Assembly (NCBI GenBank): GCA_004802705.1
Contig: SGPL01000234.1
Span: forward strand, 1-48,500
Direction of reading: 5' to 3'
Origin: Bondarzewia mesenterica
Taxonomy: Eukaryota; Basidiomycota; Agaricomycetes; Russulales; Bondarzewiaceae
DNA length: 48,500 nt
The position numbers and the translations under genes are program-made. Below the pieces are notes generated by a model. The model saw only the letters and a list, made by a program, of their open reading frames with translations. It did not search any database and had not been told where the DNA came from. Below are positions 21,131-32,500 of the stretch, piece by piece (the stretch's first letter is position 1; the number at the start of each line of letters is the position of its first letter).

Positions 21131-21261
21131 CCCTAATTGTTGTCATTGACCGACTGTGACCAATAATTCGTGGGCTCTTCTCCCCACCTAGCCCTCGCGG
21201 GCTCTGTCCAGTCTGTAGAGGTATCTGTAGTGGACAGGATCGTTCGTATGTCTGAAACGGG

Positions 21262-22590
21262 TGCAGGGTCAGCAGATTTTTGTAGGCATACATCAGGCGA
21301 CCTCCTGCGTCCGCAAGTGAGAGCAGCAGGTGGCACGAGGATATGTAATCTGGGCAAATTGTGAAAAGAAAAGTCAATATCTACCCTTTCAAACAAAGTG
21401 GTGAATTACGAACTCTCAGTCTGATTTGCGACTGTGTCGTCTGTGATCACCATCTTCGCTCTTGTCTGCACACCTAGGGACCACCTGGGCGTGAAGAGGA
21501 TGGGGATCGAGATTAAGCAGTATCCCACAGCAGACCAGAGGTACTTGATCATGTAGTCCTCTGTCCACTCATAGGCGATGCGAATCTAGTCAAAAAGGAG
21601 GAAGAGTATGAGCGATAGATGAGAATGAACCATGACATATGGCTGACCTTGATGATCGAATTCACATGTTTGATCAGTCTGAGATATGCCCGCCAGAGAA
21701 TGTTGCGTTCTCGCGTGCCCCCGTTGTAAAATCTGATGATAAAGAGAAAAAAATAAGTCAGCCTTCACAAGCCTTCATGTTCTGAATGACAAGAAATCCT
21801 CACGCAATCTCTTCACCCTCTCGCCCAACGCGGCCTACCTCAGCGCGATATTCGCCCTCCAAACGTGCCTCCATGGCCACCAACCGCCCAAACGCGAGTG
21901 TGACCATGCGCAGAATCTTGGCCATGACATAGTAATTCACGAACAGCGCAACGGTGCCACGTACACTCAGCATGCACGACAGCTGTGATGTGAACAAAGT
22001 CAAGTCAAGGAGCGGCTTGAGCAGATTGCCATATAGACCGGAGATGCTGTCCGACCAGCTCGCGATGTCCACAGTGATGTACTGATCAACTCCTTCAAGC
22101 CCACCTTCATTGTAGACACAGTAATAGTGGAGGTACGGCTCCGAGGAGAGGTAGAGGTCGTGTGTGTAGTGCGTGAGTTTGGTGCATAAGCAGAGCAAGA
22201 GATTGGATTGGAGGTGATGGATCTGAAAAGTAGGTCAGTAGTGTAGACTCAAGTATGAGGAGACGATGCCGAAGTACCATTGAGTTGGTGTATATGCTTG
22301 GTACCGCGAGGAGGAACCATAGTCCTAGGCCACAGAGGAAGCCTTTCCCATTGGCACTCACCTATTGACGCATTAAAAATCTATAAGGTATCATGTCAAT
22401 ACAACTCACAAGATCCCTGACAATTCTTCCATCGAGCTTGGCCACGCCGACGCTTAGTACCGTTCTCAGCACAAGGAACATGCTATGCAGAAGCACGATC
22501 CCAACCTCCTTTGATCGATAGGAAGGAAATGCGACCCGCAGGATAGCTAGGAGCTGCCGAAGAAATGAATGGTCTATGTTCGGCTTGTTC
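21262..22590 (-). pseudogene. Peroxisomal half ABC transporter (ABCD/Pxa-type), membrane domain only
   Basis: Minus-strand exons at about 22410-22590, 22278-22361, 21804-22222, 21658-21732, 21414-21585 and 21262-21360 join in phase. They encode the transmembrane domain of an ABCD-family transporter: VGVAKLDGRIVRDL, VPSIYTNSM, DQYITVDIASWSDSISGLYG, AFGRLVAMEARLEGEYR, the EAA-like stretch EEIAFYNGGTRERN, and SLADAGGRLMYAYK. ABCD proteins import very-long-chain acyl-CoA into peroxisomes as half-transporter dimers. Homology stops right after AYKNLL. The nucleotide-binding domain (Walker A, signature, Walker B) is entirely absent, and the following sequence belongs to another gene fragment. The exons are clean, but the protein could not work without an NBD. 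The true 5' end was not found; the frame at 22687-22896 does not look like an ABCD N-terminus. Confidence 0.7.
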
Positions 22591-23017
22591 TACGCGGCAG
22601 GAGGAAGAGGGGGGAAGAACAGTTGGTTTGATTTGAACAGGGATTCTGGTGTCTCATGGATAGGAACCTGCGGGAAAATGAATGCTTCAGCATGGATTTT
22701 GTGATGCAGTGCTCTCGAATATCAGGAGGCCTGCCATGTAAGAGCGTATCGGTATATCCAAGATCCAAAATCTAGACGAATCTTTGCTTTGAGAGGGCGC
22801 GGACGAGAAGTAGTAACTGGTGGTGGATGAGCCGACGGCTGTCGAACGAAAGGGGAGCGGTGGGGAATTCTGTAACTGTATGCCATAGAATGTCATGAGC
22901 GATATTGAGGCGGTGATTGATTTAGAAATGATACTTTAGTGACTCATCAACTTGCTGCCTCGCTGCCACTGTCACTTACTGCTTTACTGCTACGATGCTC
23001 AACTTACATTTCAACCT
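22591..23017. other. Short intergenic stretch between divergent genes
   Basis: This separates the ABC transporter fragment (-) from the DUF6698-like gene (+). A 69-codon minus-strand frame at 22687-22896 is unsupported. A promoter for the plus-strand gene probably lies here, but I see no clear TATA box. Confidence 0.35.
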
Positions 23018-24660
23018 ATGGCTGACGATCAGGATCAGTATGATTTAGACTCTGGTGCTGAGGATGATCATGCTGAAGACATTGACTTGGAAGTCTTGCA
23101 AAGTGAGCTCAAGGCCATTCACATGCCTAACATTGTAGCGACAGTTGAAGAGTATCAGGAAGTATGTGGCCGGGTACCCTTTGATCGCTAGTCTCATGGA
23201 GATTTCATTTTGCAGGTCATTAGAAACACACAGCTTTTAGCTCGAAGTCTTCTAGAGAAGTTGCGGAATGCACAGATCACAATTGTCTCTCTGCATGCTG
23301 AACAATCTAGTGGGGGAGGTCGACGGAGATGGCGCAAGGGTGCACAGGAGTCCATGACTGAAGAAGAAGAAGACATCAGCAAGTTTGGCCGTCAATTTTT
23401 CGTAATTAAGGAGATGTGGGTCGAGCCCTCCATTTTCCTTCAACCTGCGCCGAGGATGCCAGCCGATAGTGAAGATCGCTACAAGGCCCCGCTGTCAATC
23501 AAACAAGGAGTCATTGCCGATCTGTACAGTCTTATTCCCACTCATCTGCACGACATGATGCAGAATCATAGCAGTTTCGGAAAAGTCGTAAGCCATCATT
23601 AACTTGCTGTTTTTTCCCTTCACGGTTGCACTACTTACTGCATTCTTAGTTTCAGAAGGCTCTTTCATCTCAATGCTCAACAATTGTTCATCGCCTCCGT
23701 TTGAACGCCCTCAAGATATTTGGCAATAACAATTTCTCTGCGAAATGGTTTGAAGTCAACTATGATCGTGGAGCTGTGCCGGAACTCCAAGCACTTTTGA
23801 AGGCCGACACCTCTTCACCTCGTGCGCCCTACTCAGCACTTCCTCCTATTTTCTTTCCCAATGAGAAGATAGACAAGCGAAACATGTTCAAGTCAAAGGT
23901 TCTCGTATGAGTAAATAAATCTAGCCTTTTCCTTGCTATTTCCTATTGCAATACTGAAATATGCTGATTTATAGATCCTTCATATCACCTTGTTTAGCCA
24001 AAACTCTGTGTCGGTGGATGGATCAATTAAAGCATTGAACGGGGGTGGCCCGCACACCCTGGCACATCTCTGGGGAGTGACATCGACTACTCCGGGGGGT
24101 ATAGCATTTGCAGCAACTATGGTAAGTCTGTTTGCATATTTTTCCTGCTAACGCATTGATGTTGGTATAGGCATGCTTTCTCCTTTCGCCCGACACAAAA
24201 CTTACAAAAGAGGGAGAACGGTCGCATATCAGGTACTACGAAGATTTCAATTTTTACAAAAAGCTGTTCATCAAGGGTCGGAATCAAACAACGATCAAGA
24301 ACCTTTTCAAATATTTCGACCAGACTGTCTTTACAATGTCAGCATCAACCGGCGATGCTTCGAGAGATGGAGGGAGCTTTGATGACCTCGACGCTTCTGC
24401 TCTGTTAGAGGGTATAGAGGAAGACAGCGACGCAAGTTTCATTTCGGACACTGATGGTACGTCATCTTCATTCTAAACTATAGACCGATACTGATCTAAA
24501 TTTTCTAGGTATCTTATCGGCACTCAATGACGTCCATATCGCTGCGGACGACTTGGGCATGGCTATTACGCCTTCCAATTCCTATCCCCCTGCTTCTACC
24601 TCAGCAGATACTGCCACGGGTATTGCCCAGCCTTTTGCAGTTGCTACAGAGAATGCTTAG
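23018..24660 (+). CDS. DUF6698-like fungal protein
   Basis: Six exons (23018-23161, 23216-23587, 23650-23904, 23975-24121, 24171-24456, 24509-24660) join in phase to 451 residues. The acidic N-terminus (MADDQDQYDLDSGAEDDHAE) is followed by a globular region with blocks I associate with the Agaricomycete DUF6698 family: YKAPLSIKQGVIADLYSLIP, then SALPPIFFPNEK, GGGPHTLAHLWGV and TTPGGIAFAATMACFLLSPD, and YYEDFNFYKKLFIKGRN. The function is unknown. Such genes are multi-copy and often sit near transposons, as here. An upstream in-frame ATG (22952) exists, but the encoded leader looks non-coding, so I prefer 23018. The frame stays open for 77 codons past the TAG at 24658, with low-complexity repeats (LLDAAVAHLPDAAVA), suggesting a recent stop or a shortened C-terminus. 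Confidence 0.65.
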
Positions 24661-25503
24661 CCACATCCTGAGACTACCATCACCACTGCCGATGAGGCTC
24701 ACCTCTTGGATGCCGCTGTGGCTCACCTCCCGGACGCCGCTGTGGCCATTGACACGACAGGAGTGGAAACTTCACCGGAATATCACAGTCGGGTCATGGT
24801 GCATCTAGGAAGAAAAGGGCTCCCGTTGCTCATAGAGTGGCCAATGCCGACCGTCGTGTTACTCGCTCCCGCCAGTAGACTCAGACGTTTTTGATGCGGC
24901 AGAATATTAGACTTAGTTGAACTCACACCTTGATTTTGCATGTATCTTGATTTTTTTCTCCTCTCCGATAAACACTGAATTGATTCTGATGTCCATAAAA
25001 CTGAACTCCTTAAAACGTGAGCCAGAATTGCATCTCAGAGGAGACAACTAGCATCGCCTGCAATGCTGAGTCACTGACTAATAAATTTGAGTGACGACGA
25101 GGCAGCAGCCTCTCTTCCTCCTACCTCAGACAGATCCAGTCCTTTGCTTCACCATTCTCTCACCATTCCCTAACATCCAGTTCAGCAGTTTGTAAGGCTG
25201 ATTATCGTCGCTCTGCCTCTCCACCATCTGGCCTTCTATATGCTGCACCTTCACAGTACTTTCCTGCACCCACTAAGAACATTTCCGCGATCGATTGATG
25301 ACGATTTCGTGTGCACAACAGGCCTGGCATTCCCGACCAGTATATCTGTGAACAACTACGTAGCGCACTTTTCCCCCTTAGCGTGCGTTGTCTTTATTGA
25401 TTCCTCATGCGCCCGTGTGTTTTCTGACTCATTTTCTTTAATATTGCCTGCGACGCAACTGCAACTTCGGACCCTCTTTCCTCTCAAGTGCTTGCAAAAG
25501 GCG
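24661..25503. other. 3' extension frame and intergenic sequence
   Basis: Bases 24661-24894 continue the reading frame of the DUF6698-like gene beyond its stop, including an imperfect 27-nt duplication (24702-24755) that encodes DAAVAHLP-type repeats. Beyond 24900 I see only AT-richer intergenic sequence with no supported gene. Confidence 0.4.
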
Positions 25504-25737
25504 ATGCCACCAAGCAAGAAGCTTTTCGAGGTCAGGTCAGTCCCTAAGCTCGAGAAGAAGTACAAGCCACGAGACTCAGCAGTCATATTGTCGGAGGACG
25601 AGGATAGCGGCATTGCCCCATCTGAGCTGTCTGGTTGGCCACTCGCACCACCTGGTATCGTGAACGGGTCTGATTCTGAAGGTGCCCTCTCAATTGGAGC
25701 GTTGCGAGCTGGCTCGGACGTGATCGTATCCTTCTGA
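25504..25737 (+). CDS. Hypothetical small ORF or first exon
   Basis: A 77-codon frame begins MPPSKKLFEVRSVPKLEKKY, followed by an acidic DSAVILSEDEDSG stretch and a Ser/Gly-rich end. The composition is protein-like: a basic start followed by an acidic SEDEDSG-type segment. No known domain is visible. It may be the first exon of a longer gene, since it ends seven bases before the next feature, or a remnant of one. I do not recognise it. Confidence 0.3.
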   Translation: MPPSKKLFEVRSVPKLEKKYKPRDSAVILSEDEDSGIAPSELSGWPLAPPGIVNGSDSEGALSIGALRAGSDVIVSF

Positions 25738-25744
25738 TCCTCCC

Positions 25745-26660
25745 ATGTCCTCTCATGGCATGTCCTCGCATGGCATGTATAATCATTCCCCTCACCTCCT
25801 CCACCCCATCTCCCCCAGCGAGGACGCTGCCAGTGGGTTTAGCAACATGCCTTACACTACCTCGGGCCGCGACATGATGCCCTCTCAGTACACGTACAGC
25901 CCTGAGCAGTCCAACTGGCAGTTCTCATCTGTCAGCAGCGGCAGTTCCTCGGGCCACTCGGGCAGCCCCTCATCTCTCCTCAATCCCAGCAGCAGCGGGT
26001 ATCCTCCCTCTCACCCCACCATCAATGCCTCCTACAGCTCCTCCATCTCGTCCATCTCCATGCAGCACAGCGCGTCCTTATTGTCGCCTGACAGCTGGCT
26101 CGCGATGGGCTACTCGTCGATTTACTCTATCACGTACGAGGAGGGCAACCACCACGGCTACTCGCATGACTACTTCCGCCCAAGGTCCGGTCATCCGCGC
26201 CCCCCTCACGCCCACGTCCTCTTGGCCTCCCTCCTCAAAGGCCAACTATTCGATGGTGACGGGCTCCCTCAGCATCCGACGTGGGCGACGGCACAGCCAG
26301 GCGGTCAACCCGTATCCTACGCCTTATGAGCACATGAATCAGCGGCCCTCGACCTCACCTCAACCGGCAGGCGGCGATGAACACTCGATGCATCGCTCCC
26401 GCAGCATGATCCAGCTGCCCACTGTCGACCCCTACAGCAGCAACTTGCGTCATCGCAGGCAGCCGACTTGCGTACGTGGTGCCGATGGGTGGGATGGATG
26501 GGGGCGTGGACATGGAGGGGGGATGGAACAGCCGGTCAGTGCGACCCTCGACATCTGCGAGCTCGTTGTCAGCCGCGTCTCAGATGTCATCCTCATAGGC
26601 GCACACCCCACCAGTGATGGACGGCTTTTGAGAGATGGACATTTACCGCTGTGAGTAGCG
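25745..26660 (+). pseudogene. Ser/Pro-rich regulator-like gene, frameshifted
   Basis: The region starts MSSHGMSSHGMYNHSPHLLH (an exact in-frame pentapeptide repeat) and continues with low-complexity blocks typical of disordered parts of fungal transcription factors: YTYSPEQSNWQFSSVSSGSS, GHSGSPSSLLNPSSSGYPPS, then in the next frame SIRRGRRHSQAVNPYPTPYE, RSRSMIQLPTVDPYSSN, and in a third frame LAYVVPMGGMDGGVDMEGGW and SVRPSTSASSLSAASQMSSS before a stop. Protein-like sequence jumps frame at about 26190-26260 and again at about 26440-26460 without convincing splice sites, and further in-frame stops follow. No DNA-binding domain is visible. I infer a decayed copy of a regulator gene. The family is not identified. 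Confidence 0.5.
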
Positions 26661-26907
26661 ATTTCGTGCTCGATCTTCTTGTGCTCGCACCGCCTCAATG
26701 TCATTGCACTTGTATTTTACACAAAAACCACTCCCTTCCTCACCAATACTCTATTTTTTTAGTATCATCTGTACTGTATGTACTGTACGAGCCCTCCTGA
26801 CCCTGCCATCTTCCTCACCGTGTCATTGCATTGCTCAGTTATAACTTAATCCATGAGATGCATGTGCCGCAGTTGTATATAGGAAATTCATATGTATGTA
26901 TATTTAT

Positions 26908-26985
26908 GGCTCTTTGGTGGAGTGGTAATGCTGCCCAAATTTCTAAGTAAATCTAGTGTAGATCGTAAGTTCAAATCCCAGTCTG
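26908..26985 (+). other. tRNA-like sequence with A- and B-box, possible SINE head
   Basis: TGGTGGAGTGG (26914-26924) fits the RNA polymerase III A-box, and GTTCAAATCC (26969-26978) fits the B-box, 54 bp apart start to start. The segment begins GGCTCTT and ends near TGACCA, but the acceptor and T-stems do not pair well, so it is not a functional tRNA. A GTA-rich tail follows immediately. Together this looks like a tRNA-derived SINE or a tRNA pseudogene. Confidence 0.5.
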
Positions 26986-27240
26986 ACCAGTAAGAAGTAA
27001 CTAGTAGTAGATAGTAATAGATAGTAAGAAGTAAGTAACGACTAGTAGCACAGTAAGAATTAAGTAGTAGTATATAATAATAAGTAACTAGTAGAATGTA
27101 AGCAGTAATTAGTAGTACACAGTAATAAGTAGTACAGTAACAAGTAAATGGTAGTATACAGTAATAAGTAGTACAGTAACAAGTAAATGGTAGTATACAG
27201 AGTAAGTGGTAAATAGAGAATATAAGTAATAACTAATAGA
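26986..27240 (+). repeat. GTA/AGTA-rich low-complexity array
   Basis: About 250 bp consist almost only of AGTA, AGTAG, AGTAAT and AGTAAC units. Within it, 27121-27159 is repeated exactly and head-to-tail at 27160-27198 (unit 39 bp). It lies directly downstream of the tRNA-like sequence. Confidence 0.8.
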
Positions 27241-27289
27241 ATTCCGTGTACTGGGCTAGGGGTATAATTTTTCATTTACCATTTCGGTC

Positions 27290-27450
27290 ATCCAAAATGG
27301 CATTGCAACCTCATTGTGATGATATTGTCACGGTCATTGTCACGGTGTTGCCATGCTTATTGTCACATCATTGCCACGCTCATTGTGATTGGTCTGTCAC
27401 GGTCATTGCAATGAACAGTCCGGTCATTGCAATGCCGGCTCAATGGGGTC
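27290..27450 (+). repeat. Degenerate short repeats of a (G)TCATTGYCA core
   Basis: The motif CATTG followed by C, T or G plus A/T recurs at least nine times in 160 bp, with exact sub-repeats such as TTGTCACGGTCATTGTCACGG and CGGTCATTGCAATG. No coding frame is supported. Such clustered short motifs resemble subterminal repeats of DNA transposons or a transcription-factor site array. Confidence 0.55.
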
Positions 27451-28030
27451 ATAATCAAAAACTCTTTTTCGATAATGCTTTGTAATGCGGCCCGCTCGTT
27501 AAGGCATTATCATGCGTTATCATGTATTATAACTCACATTTAGATTTTCCGACATTAGCTGAAGCAGATGAATCCTTCGCATAGGCACATTTAGGACTCG
27601 GAGGTTACCGACGTACCAGATCTTATCGGTTCTACACAGTGCACACGCCGTGGCCTCGAGGCAAACTAGCGGAGGCCGGGCGACACAACAACCCAAAGTT
27701 ACTCAATCAATGAAGCACACGTCGACATCGACTTTGCCCAACTACACAAAACAGATTCCATTTCACGTTGCGAGTAAAAAAAAAAAAAAAGGAGGAAAAA
27801 CGAACAAATATAAAGTACAAAGGAGGCCGATACGAGCAAGGGAGGAATGAGGGGTGGGTATGAACGCTATCGGGAGAACTTGAAGAGGACATCAATGGAG
27901 TAGAGATAGATTGAGTAGCGCGGTCATCCCTGACTACCCTCTTCCCCCAAGACCCAAGGTAACCACTCGATTATTATCTACGTTCGGTGGAGTCCATTCA
28001 CCGACAGGCATCAGCTCAACGGAACATCCA
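27451..28030. other. Intergenic, 3' of ATG8
   Basis: No gene is recognised. There is an A-run at about 27777-27790. Bases nearest 28030 should contain the ATG8 3' UTR and poly(A) site. Confidence 0.45.
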
Positions 28031-28671
28031 TCATGCGTCTGATGGCAGCTCAACCCATCCCTTCTGCCCAAACGTATTCTCCCCAGAATAGCTAACGTAC
28101 AAGAAATTGTCTTCATCCCTGGAGAATATGCGTCAGTCATTGAGAGTACGGCGTAGAGAGGACAGTATACGAACTTATGCTCCTCATAGATCGCACTCAT
28201 CAGCGCCGCTGTTGGTGGAAGGATCTCATCGACAAAGATAAAGATGGCCTTCTCCGGCGCGAGCTTGATGCGCTTTCGAATCACATATACGAACTGCCCG
28301 ACCGTAAGATCCTAGTGATAGTGCAGCAGGCGCAGACAACAGTCAACCCCAGCTTGTAACTAAGAGTAGACATCGCACGCACCGAGGGTACCAGATATTT
28401 CTTCTTGTCGATAGTTGGTATATCTGTTCGATCCGCTTTCTCGCAGATCACCTTGAAGTGTGTTACCGGGTTCATTAGTTCACTGCGCGCGTGCTACGAG
28501 GAACGTGATGGCATACTGGAATACGATCAGGATACTTCTGTCTGATGCGCTCCGCTTCCGCCTTGCGCTTCTCTGTGAATGAGCAAGCAAAGTGAGCGAG
28601 CGGGCTTGCGTATGCGACGACTGCGCTTGCTACACACCAAAGGGGTGCTCATCCTTAAACTTGGACCGCAT
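28031..28671 (-). CDS. ATG8: Ubiquitin-like autophagy protein Atg8
   Basis: Five minus-strand exons (28638-28671, 28517-28572, 28383-28451, 28175-28311, 28031-28118) join perfectly to 127 residues. The protein starts [20 protein letters not shown] and contains [60 protein letters not shown] and [13 protein letters not shown]. Gly116 is the residue exposed by Atg4 cleavage and conjugated to phosphatidylethanolamine through Atg7/Atg3; the 11-residue tail after it ([11 protein letters not shown]) would be removed. Atg8 drives autophagosome expansion and binds AIM/LIR-bearing cargo receptors. Length and tail match basidiomycete Atg8. All introns are GT-AG and 52-70 bp. Nothing is unusual about the gene, and it marks the start of the conserved half of the window. 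Confidence 0.97.
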
Positions 28672-29502
28672 ATCGGATGATCGACAACAACGAGACTGTG
28701 GATGGTCGTAAGGGCGTTCAAAGACGAGAAAAGGTTGTGCGACGATGAAGAAAGAGGTTGGTGGTAGTCAATGTAGCGATGCTGGAGAGGGTGCCGGTGA
28801 GTGCTTATAGAGGAGGCCACAACGAGCTTTCCATGTGACGTGACTCCAGATGAGCACAACAACCCACAACAACGCCCTATCTTCCCAAAACTGTTCATAA
28901 ATGGTCGCTTCGGCGTCCGAGTCATGGTCAGTCATGGCCGTAGAGCGCGGTCACTCAATTATTTGCAAGTCGAATTCGTGACGCCGTCTTTAACCGGGGC
29001 CGCGTTGGCGATACCGCAAGGTAATACACCTGGGGGCGATGCAGATGGGCTGACTCCAAGTCTTTTCTAAAGGCTTTCATCGCTTTTACTCACACCAGGT
29101 CATCCAGAATATATCTCGGTATCCTTATGATTGAGCATCACTGAATCAGCAGTACTTAATGAGGCATGCAAATTGGCGTTCCAGGTAAGGACAGCTGATT
29201 AACTGAGTTAATTTTTTCATCGTCGAGTACGAACCATAGGACCCCTTGGTGTGGTACATGGAAACAACCCCAGAATCAGTGCGTAATGCCCTGCTCGTGT
29301 GTAACTGTCTATAAGTATGTCTCCGTATCCGTGCCGGCTGTGCGGCTGTTGCAATGTGCATGTCCTAAAACAGACATGGCCATCGAGGAGATAGAACAGT
29401 CATAAAAGACAGGATTCCATTAGATGAATCCGAATTCTGAACACCAGAGTCCCTCAGGTAGCCTTTTGTAGAATTGCAGCCGTGATAAACTGTAAACCGA
29501 AA
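28672..29502. other. Intergenic between ATG8 and DIS3
   Basis: About 830 bp holding the ATG8 promoter (both genes are on the minus strand, so ATG8 is downstream of DIS3). Open frames of up to about 130 codons here have no motifs. No gene is supported. Confidence 0.45.
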
Positions 29503-32500
29503 TTACAGTGCGTTTGAGTCGACCGGGCTGACAAGCGTCATCTTCACCCTCCCCCGCTGTGTGTTCTTATCCTTCTCTACTTCGATGTTCACAGTCACCT
29601 TGTCGAACACCGCGATCTGTACCTCTTTTCCACCGGCCACAAACGAAGGTACGGTGATGGTATAGTTGTCCGCGTCGAATTGGGTGTCTCGCTTAAACAA
29701 TACTAAGCCCTCCAACCCCAGCCTAGTTACGAAGACTGGTGAGCATTCGGCCCTACGTCTACGGGAAACAGAGGACTCACTTGGAAACAAAAACGCTAAG
29801 CCCATTTCTGAACGTCCGAATGACGAACGCATCTTCCCTCACTTGACCGCCGTCGGTTTTCTTAGCGTTCTCACCACGGGCTTTGAGCGCCAGCCCAACG
29901 TAGAACTCAACACTAGCCCTCCCTGCCATCTGAGCCATCCGATGTCTCCGATTCACCACGTCCAAAATTCGTTCTACATGTGATTTGGAGTGAAGGGAAG
30001 CGTGGAGCGGCGAGTGAGAGATGGCAGCGGCAAGCTGCCGATGAGCCAAGACATCTGGTAGAAGAATGAGTATGTCAACAAGATCAACCGCATTAGATGC
30101 CTGTAAATGCCCACCTGCATATCGCCGGATGGGACTAGTGAAATGGGTGTATATAGGACTTGCTAAGCCGTAATGACCAAATGTATCCCGAGATACACTT
30201 CCAGAGCAGAAGTATTCTGCGGATAGCATGCATCGGGTCGCCATGATGCGCACAAGCGTATTGAACGCCGGTTCGTCGGGGTCCTAACGGAAACATCAGT
30301 ATCAGAGCTCGCTTCGGGTTGCATGCAATACGCACGATACACCTATCGAGCGAGGCTGCCAATGCACCCGAACTAGAGACGTCCAATGTCAGCCCTCGCC
30401 GCTTCTTAAGGATGTCCTGAAGCTTCTCAAAATTCGACTTCGGTGGGGGCAGATGCCGTCTGAAAAATCCCACTCATCAGCTATACAATGTCAGTATAAA
30501 CAACAAGCAATGTTACCTGAGGACAGCAGTCTGCGGGAACGTCTCCTGGATGTTTCTGGCCACGCTGACGTTGGCGAGGAGCATGAACTCCTCGACGAGG
30601 CTGTTCGTTTCTCTCAATTCCTTTTGCTCTACATCTACAGGATCCGACGATTCGGAACTGTCCATCTGGATCTTGACTTCCGGCGAAGCCAGATTCAGCG
30701 CGCCCGCGGCCATGCGACCCTCTTTGAGTTTACGAGCGAGCATGTTAAGAAGACGGATGCTCTCCGTCAGCTCATCATGGAGGCTCCTATGATAAGATGA
30801 ATCTCTGCAATAGCTCGCAGATAAAAGAGTAGACTCACGGGTCGTCCTTGCGGATCTGAGCTTCTTCGTATGTGAAAGCCGATTTTGAAGCAATCACTGA
30901 CTTCGTAAACCGGACGTTAACGATCTCAGCTTCGGGGGACAATTCCTTGAGTAGGTGTATTAGTCGAATAGGTGTTTTAGGAGTGTCCTGTAAACTTACC
31001 CAGATGCAGGAGAACGCCAGGCGCTCAACATGAGGACGGAGCGAGCACAGATTTGTCCCCAACAAAGCGGGTAACATGTCGATCCGTTTGTCAACAAGGT
31101 ACACCGTCGTTCCTCTCGATGCAGCTTCGCTATCCATAGGATTATCCGGAAGAACAAAATGCGAGACATCAGCGATATCTGCGACAAAATGAGCAAATCT
31201 GAGCTGCGATGGAAACCAGCTTTACTTACGAACACCGGCTTCAATGTTGCCATTCGGAAGACGACGAGCGTGCAATGCGTCGTCTATATCCTGGCAACCT
31301 ATGACCATATTAGCGCAACTGTTCATCACATGACGAATGGTAGCTACATTACCTGGCGGATCAATGCTGCAGACGATGAGATTCCGTAGATCTTCTCTAT
31401 CTCTCCATTCTGGACTAGTGCTACTTTTCGGGGGAACAACCCACTGCTCTCCCTCAGGGGGCAAGCAATCCAAAATTGCCTTGCCAAACGGACGATAAGG
31501 AACGTCAAACTCCAGCAACAGACTTTCCTGTTCAGCTTCTTTACTCTCAACTTTGCCTAAAGAGCGGACAAAGTGGCCCTCAGGGTAACGTGAAGCATTG
31601 TCCCACTTGTCAATTGTGACAAGTATCTTCTGTCCAATCAACGAAGGAGCTTGTCTCGTACGCATGCGAATCCGCGGCAGAAGTCGCGATACAGGTGTAG
31701 CAAAGACAGTCTGTTGGGAGAAGGATGTAGTGTTCGAGGAAGTCAAGGACGTGCTGTCGATATGACAGACATATCTATATTCCAAGGACGTCAGCGGGAC
31801 AGCCGAAGTGGCCATGGGGGATCCATGTACTCACGCTCGCCAATTTCGCTTGATGACCCCAACCACACGACCCGTTGGTTGTTTCTCAGCAGGTGGTCTT
31901 GCAGATTGTTCCAATTTCATAACTCTGAGCTCGTCGATAATTGCTCCGTTGTTCTCGCCTTCTTCGTCCGAATCTTCGACGTTGTCATTTTTCAATGTTA
32001 CTAAAAACGCGAGGTTGTTACAACGAGGTCGAACTAAGGTTCGATTGTCCGATACGTACTTTCTTGATCAATAACTTCATTTGCGGGAGCCTTCCATTGC
32101 TTTTCGTCAAATACTTCAACGACTACTATGTCTCCTTGTACCGAGCGGTTCATGTTTTCCCGACCGACCAGTAGAACGGGCTTCGTGAATGCAGGAACGT
32201 TGACACTACCCTAAGGGATCACAGCATGGGATCACAGTATGTTATTGATGACAGGAACATGTATTGGGACATGTCTCACCTCTAAATAATTGTACTGATT
32301 GGCATTGAAATGTCCTTGATGTAGTGAACCGGCTTTGACACCTGCGATGAGATTGGCGGTGGGAAGGTACTGCAAAGAAAGATCAGACGATGTAAGCAGG
32401 AGACAAGAGACAAGATATGAGACGTACATCCGGGTACAAGACAATGCGACCAGATGCAACTGTTGGTTCAATACCATTCATGCCTGCTGCTGACAAAATG

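Noticed and set aside
22687..22896. N-terminal exon of the ABC transporter
   Set aside because: The 69 residues do not resemble ABCD N-termini and no in-phase splice to the first recognised exon was found.
26908..26985. Functional tRNA gene
   Set aside because: A- and B-box are present, but acceptor and T-stems do not pair and no clear anticodon arm can be drawn.
27060..27275. Tyr/Leu-rich minus-strand frame (YLLLYYLLLYTT)
   Set aside because: Translation of the AGTA low-complexity array, not a protein.
26986..27450. CRISPR-like array
   Set aside because: Repeats are degenerate or directly abutting with no unique spacers, and the genome is eukaryotic.
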